NCBI GenBank assembly: GCA_938084745.1
Contig: CALKEZ010000017.1
Span: 1-64,000 of the forward strand
Direction of reading: 5' to 3'
Source of the DNA: an uncultured Gammaproteobacteria bacterium
Lineage (GTDB): Bacteria; Pseudomonadota; Gammaproteobacteria; Eutrophobiales; Eutrophobiaceae
Length of the DNA: 64,000 bases
The notes beneath the pieces are model-generated. The model was not told the origin of the DNA and did no database searches. It saw only the letters and a program-made list of their open reading frames with translations. The first letter of the stretch is position 1, and each line of letters begins with the position of its first letter. The position numbers and the translations under genes were made by a program. This document shows, piece after piece, positions 60,415 to 64,000 of the stretch.

Positions 60415-61345
60415 GCCAAGAAAAAAACGCGGTAGAGATATCAACGGTATTCTGGTTTTGGATAAACCTGCCGGAATGAGCTCCAACGGCGCTTTGCAAC
60501 ATGTAAAGCGCCTGTTTAATGCCAATAAGGCAGGTCATACCGGTAATCTCGATGTACCTGCGACAGGTTTATTGCCGATATGTTTGGGAGAGGCAACAAA
60601 AGTGTCAGCGTACCTGTTGGACTCCAGTAAAACCTATCGGGCACGTTGTCAATTGGGCATAACGACAACTACCGGTGATGCCGAGGGCGAGATAGTCGAT
60701 AAAACCCCCGTCCCGGTATTATCCGAATCTGATCTGAAGCAGGTTTTTACAAAGTTTATCGGTCAAATTGAACAAATTCCGCCCATGTATTCCGCTCTTA
60801 AACAGAATGGACAACGTTTATATGAGCTTGCTTATAAAGGTATTGAAGTTGAGAGAAAACCGAGAAAAATTACTATCCATAGCATAGATTTGCTGGGTTT
60901 TGATGATGATGTGTTTGAGATAGAAGTGTTTTGTACAAAAGGTACTTATATACGAACTCTGGCAGAAGATATCGGTAAGGTGTTGGCTTGCGGCGCCCAC
61001 ATATTAACCTTGCGTAGGTTAGGCGCTGGACCATTTAATGAATCGCAGATGGTAACCCCCGCGCAGTTACAATCAATTGCCGAACAGGGTTTAGAGCAAC
61101 TCGATAATTTATTATTGCCTATGGACATGGCACTACTTGATATGCCCGAGATTCGCTTGTCAGAAGATTTGGCATATTACCTTTGCCGGGGGCAAACGGT
61201 TATGGCACCGGGGCTGCCTAAATCAGGTCAATTAAGAATTTATAACCATTCTGCTCAGTTTATTGGTTTAGGTGAAGTAACGGACGATGGACGTATTGCT
61301 CCTAAACGCTTGATTAATAATGTGGAAATGGGAATTACGGGTTAA
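60407..61345 (+). CDS. truB: tRNA pseudouridine-55 synthase
   Basis: 312 aa. The catalytic Asp is in KAGHTGNLDVPATGLLPICL, where the usual LDPLATG reads LDVPATG; the Asp is kept. YLLDSSKTYRARCQLGITTT, PPMYSALKQNGQRLYELAYK, FCTKGTYIRTLAEDIG and LRRLGAGPF follow. It makes the T-loop pseudouridine of tRNAs. Starts 8 bp inside rbfA. Confidence 0.95.
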   Translation: MSRPRKKRGRDINGILVLDKPAGMSSNGALQHVKRLFNANKAGHTGNLDVPATGLLPICLGEATKVSAYLLDSSKTYRARCQLGITTTTGDAEGEIVDKTPVPVLSESDLKQVFTKFIGQIEQIPPMYSALKQNGQRLYELAYKGIEVERKPRKITIHSIDLLGFDDDVFEIEVFCTKGTYIRTLAEDIGKVLACGAHILTLRRLGAGPFNESQMVTPAQLQSIAEQGLEQLDNLLLPMDMALLDMPEIRLSEDLAYYLCRGQTVMAPGLPKSGQLRIYNHSAQFIGLGEVTDDGRIAPKRLINNVEMGITG

Positions 61346-61441
61346 GTTGAAACAAATCGATGTTTCGCTTGTTAGACACGATATGCGCGGGTACAATACG
61401 CGCGAATTTTGATATCAGTAGGTTTGCGGGAGTATTTAAAT

Positions 61442-61711
61442 ATGGCAATAAGTTGTGAACAGAAAGCAGGAATAGTTAAGGATTATCAGCGTGGTACAAA
61501 CGATACCGGTTCTCCAGAAGTACAGGTTGCTTTGCTGACATCCCGTATTACTGATCTGTCAGGACATTTTAAAGAGCATGGTAAAGATCATCATTCAAGA
61601 CAGGGTCTGTTGCGTATGATTAATCAAAGACGTAAATTGCTCGATTATCTGAAAGGCAAGGACCTCAATCGCTATCGCGATTTGATCAGCCGTCTTGGTC
61701 TGCGTAAATAA
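61442..61711 (+). CDS. rpsO: 30S ribosomal protein S15
   Basis: 89 aa from the ATG at 61442, exactly the E. coli length. It shows [40 protein letters not shown] and [13 protein letters not shown]. It binds the central domain of 16S rRNA. In E. coli S15 represses its own translation; no operator was traced here. Confidence 0.97.
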   Translation: MAISCEQKAGIVKDYQRGTNDTGSPEVQVALLTSRITDLSGHFKEHGKDHHSRQGLLRMINQRRKLLDYLKGKDLNRYRDLISRLGLRK

Positions 61712-61751
61712 TATTCTTTCTGGCATTTGCCAATGAAGAAACGATATCAAT

Positions 61752-61772
61752 AAACCCGCTACTGCGGGTTTT
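61752..61772 (+). terminator. Terminator between rpsO and pnp
   Basis: The stem AACCCGC/GCGGGTT with loop TACT is followed by only two T, with upstream A pairing to them. It resembles the leaky rpsO terminator of E. coli, which lets part of the transcript continue into pnp. Confidence 0.75.
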
Positions 61773-61837
61773 AACGTTTTTATAATTTCAAAATTATCTT
61801 TAAATCAAAAACAACATTATCTTGTTAGGGAAAATCC

Positions 61838-63940
61838 ATGAGCGTGGTAACAAAAGAATTTCAATTCGGTAATCATAAAGTCACTTTAGAAACAGGTAGA
61901 ATCGCCAGACAGGCCTCAGGCGCCGTAATGGTAAGTATGGGCGATACTGTTTTACTCGTCACCTGTGTCGCCAAAAAGGAAGCAAGAGAAGGGCAAGACT
62001 TTTTTCCTTTAACTGTCGACTATCAGGAAAAAACCTATGCTGCAGGTAAAATACCGGGTGGTTTCTTTAAACGAGAAGGTCGTCCATCAGAAAAAGAAAC
62101 ATTAACCTGTCGTTTAATCGACCGTCCCATCAGACCGCTGTTTCCTAAAAGCTTTAAGAATGAGATTCAAATTATTGTTACGGTGATGTCTCTCGACCCG
62201 ACTGTGGATCCTGATATACCGGCAATTATTGGTGCTTCTGCTGCTATTAGTTTATCAGGCGCACCATTTAGTGGTCCGGTCGGTGCTGCAAGAGTCGGTT
62301 ATGTCGATGGTCAATACACCCTTAACCCTTCCTTTAAGGATTTGGAAAATTCTCAGCTCGACCTCATCGTTGCTGGAACCAGTACTTCAGTCTTGATGGT
62401 TGAATCGGAAGCCAAGCAGTTACCTGAAGACGTCATGTTAGGCGCGGTGATGTATGGGCATGAGCAGTTCCAGGTAGTTATTGAAAATATTAAAGCTCTG
62501 GCAGCGGATGCAAACACCAAGCCCTGGGACTGGACGGCAACAGAAAAAGACGAAGCGCTTGAAAATGAAATTCAGTCACGTGCGGGCGATTTGGTTCGGG
62601 AAGCATATAGCATCCAGGATAAGCTTGAACGTAAGGAACGCTTGACCGAGATTAAAAACGAAGTCATCGAAGCGATGACCGTAGGTGAAGAATTGCAATG
62701 GTCCGCAGGTGAAATTGCCGGTGCCATAGAAGCATTAGAAAGCCACATTGTCAGAAGTAGTGTATTAGCTGGTGAAAATCGTATTGATGGTCGTGATTCA
62801 AAAACCATACGTCCTATCACCATTGAAACGGGGATATTACCAAGAGTACATGGTTCAGCGTTATTCACACGTGGTGAAACACAAGCCATTGTGGTGACCA
62901 CCCTCGGTACGCAACGCGATGCACAAATTATTGATGCAATTGAAGGTGAACGTAAAGATCCTTTCATGTTCCATTACAATTTCCCTCCATTTTGTGTCAA
63001 TGAAACCGGTCGTGTCGGTTCGCCAAAACGTCGTGAGATTGGTCATGGTCGCCTAGCGAAACGCGGAATTTTGGGTGTCATGCCGAATATGGAAGAATTT
63101 CCTTACTCAATACGCGTCGTCTCTGAAATCACTGAATCAAATGGTTCGAGCTCAATGGCATCAGTGTGTGGTAGCAGCCTGGCATTAATGGATGCCGGTG
63201 TTGAATTAGACGCACCAGTAGCCGGTATTGCGATGGGGCTGATTAAAGAAGGCGAAAAATTCGTCGTTCTGTCAGACATCATGGGAGATGAAGATCATCT
63301 TGGCGATATGGACTTCAAGGTGGCAGGTTCTGAAAAAGGTATTACCGCCTTACAGATGGATATCAAGATTGATGGCATTACCAAAGAGATCATGGAAGTG
63401 GCATTGCATCAGGCGCAAGAAGGTCGTATCCACATTCTTGGCAAAATGAATGCAGTGTTATCCGGTCATAAGCAGGAAATGTCTGAATTTGCACCACGTA
63501 TCACTACGATTAAGATTCATCCTGATAAAATTCGTGATGTTATCGGTAAGGGTGGTGCAACCATTCGCGCGATTACTGAAGAAACAGGTGCGACAATTGA
63601 TATCGATGATGATGGAACCGTCAAGATTGCTGCCACAGATAAAGCCGCTGGTGATGCTGCTATGAAGCGTGTAGAGCAAATCACGGCTGATATTGAAGTG
63701 GGCAAGATCTATGAGGGTAAAGTTGCAAAACTGATGGATTTTGGTGCGTTTGTAAATATATTGCCGGGTAAAGATGGTCTGGTACATATCTCACAAATCT
63801 GTGAAGAACGGGTTGAGAATGTCAGTGATAAGCTGAGCGAAGGTGATATGGTGCAGGTCAAAGTTCTTGAGGTTGACAGACAAGGCCGTGTTCGCCTGAG
63901 TATGAAGGCTGTACATGAGGTTGTTGAAGCCAGTGAATAG
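61838..63940 (+). CDS. pnp: Polyribonucleotide nucleotidyltransferase (PNPase)
   Basis: 700 aa. Two RNase PH domains (start [20 protein letters not shown]; second with [18 protein letters not shown] and the active-site [19 protein letters not shown]) flank a helical domain. KH ([20 protein letters not shown]) and S1 ([20 protein letters not shown]) domains follow. It is a phosphate-dependent 3'-5' RNA exonuclease of the degradosome. It ends the rimP-pnp cluster. Confidence 0.97.
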   Translation: MSVVTKEFQFGNHKVTLETGRIARQASGAVMVSMGDTVLLVTCVAKKEAREGQDFFPLTVDYQEKTYAAGKIPGGFFKREGRPSEKETLTCRLIDRPIRPLFPKSFKNEIQIIVTVMSLDPTVDPDIPAIIGASAAISLSGAPFSGPVGAARVGYVDGQYTLNPSFKDLENSQLDLIVAGTSTSVLMVESEAKQLPEDVMLGAVMYGHEQFQVVIENIKALAADANTKPWDWTATEKDEALENEIQSRAGDLVREAYSIQDKLERKERLTEIKNEVIEAMTVGEELQWSAGEIAGAIEALESHIVRSSVLAGENRIDGRDSKTIRPITIETGILPRVHGSALFTRGETQAIVVTTLGTQRDAQIIDAIEGERKDPFMFHYNFPPFCVNETGRVGSPKRREIGHGRLAKRGILGVMPNMEEFPYSIRVVSEITESNGSSSMASVCGSSLALMDAGVELDAPVAGIAMGLIKEGEKFVVLSDIMGDEDHLGDMDFKVAGSEKGITALQMDIKIDGITKEIMEVALHQAQEGRIHILGKMNAVLSGHKQEMSEFAPRITTIKIHPDKIRDVIGKGGATIRAITEETGATIDIDDDGTVKIAATDKAAGDAAMKRVEQITADIEVGKIYEGKVAKLMDFGAFVNILPGKDGLVHISQICEERVENVSDKLSEGDMVQVKVLEVDRQGRVRLSMKAVHEVVEASE

Positions 63941-63963
63941 GCTCTCGCAATGTTGAGTTAAAC

Positions 63964-63989
63964 AAAAAAGGGCCTAACGGCCCTTTTTT
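63964..63989 (+). terminator. Intrinsic terminator after pnp
   Basis: AAAAAGGGCC/GGCCCTTTTT with loop TAAC ends in a T6 run. The A-run on the other side makes it usable on both strands. Confidence 0.92.
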
Positions 63990-64000
63990 AATGCCATGAA

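Noticed and set aside
60530-60590. Possible inactivation of TruB because LDPLATG reads LDVPATG
   Set aside because: The catalytic Asp and the surrounding GHTG and TGLLP are intact.
63458-63787. Minus-strand frames inside pnp
   Set aside because: Shadows of the pnp reading frame without their own start signals.

Overview
The window is chromosomal DNA of a free-living, Gram-negative gammaproteobacterium. The evidence is gene order: tRNA-Val/thrS-infC-rpmI-rplT-pheST-ihfA, surE-pcm-nlpD-rpoS, gloB/methyltransferase-rnhA-dnaQ and tRNA-fMet/rimP-nusA-infB-rbfA-truB-rpsO-pnp are all standard gammaproteobacterial blocks. TolC, lipoproteins, MltD, NlpD, PBP1b and a FliK/FlhB-like pair point to a double-membraned and probably flagellated cell. 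Base composition looks moderately AT-rich by eye (not computed). I cannot name the genus. I see no insertion sequence, prophage or CRISPR array.

Layout. 1-7.6 kb: a tRNA-Val remnant, then thrS, infC (AUC start), rpmI, rplT, pheS, pheT, ihfA, a MerR-like regulator and tRNA-Pro. 7.7-10 kb: a Sel1-repeat lipoprotein and glmS. 10.2-15.1 kb: an accessory signalling block made of a sigma-54-dependent response regulator, a stand-alone HPt protein and a hybrid histidine kinase. It is followed by a small membrane protein preceded by a good sigma-54 (-24/-12) promoter match. 15.1-18 kb (minus strand): a PCMT-like methyltransferase, a rhodanese, a TolC-family channel and an isochorismatase-like hydrolase. 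18.1-20.1 kb: a TPP riboswitch and thiC. 20.1-22.8 kb: the adenylyl-removing and adenylyl-transferring halves of GlnE as two coupled genes.

22.7-27.3 kb (minus strand): a very tight five-gene unit of glycosyltransferase, atypical phosphatase, nucleoside phosphorylase-like protein, spore-photoproduct-lyase-like radical SAM enzyme and PutP. 27.3-38.8 kb: mostly metabolic and housekeeping genes (an atypical SDR with a CMD protein, apt, Tag-like glycosylase, greB, aas, mltD, gloB, rnhA, dnaQ, grxD). 39-46.4 kb: a PuuD-like membrane protein, argD-argF, surE-pcm-nlpD-rpoS, an Mth938-domain protein and adk. 46.6-52.5 kb: a lysine-repeat histone H1-like protein with a possible frameshifted tail, mrcB, a TPR lipoprotein, an orphan FlhB-C/FliK pair and a pentapeptide-repeat membrane protein. 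52.5-55 kb: the divergent AMMECR1-MEMO fusion and AmmeMemoRadiSam radical SAM enzyme, a conserved system of unknown function. 55.1-64 kb: initiator tRNA, a leader hairpin and the rimP-to-pnp translation/RNA operon.

Most of the window is ordinary core genome. The places worth a second look are the split glnE, the phosphorelay with its nearby sigma-54 promoter, the SPL/nucleosidase/phosphatase operon, the H1-like gene with an A9 run before its stop codon, and the AmmeMemoRadiSam locus. All family assignments are by reading motifs. No database search was run.
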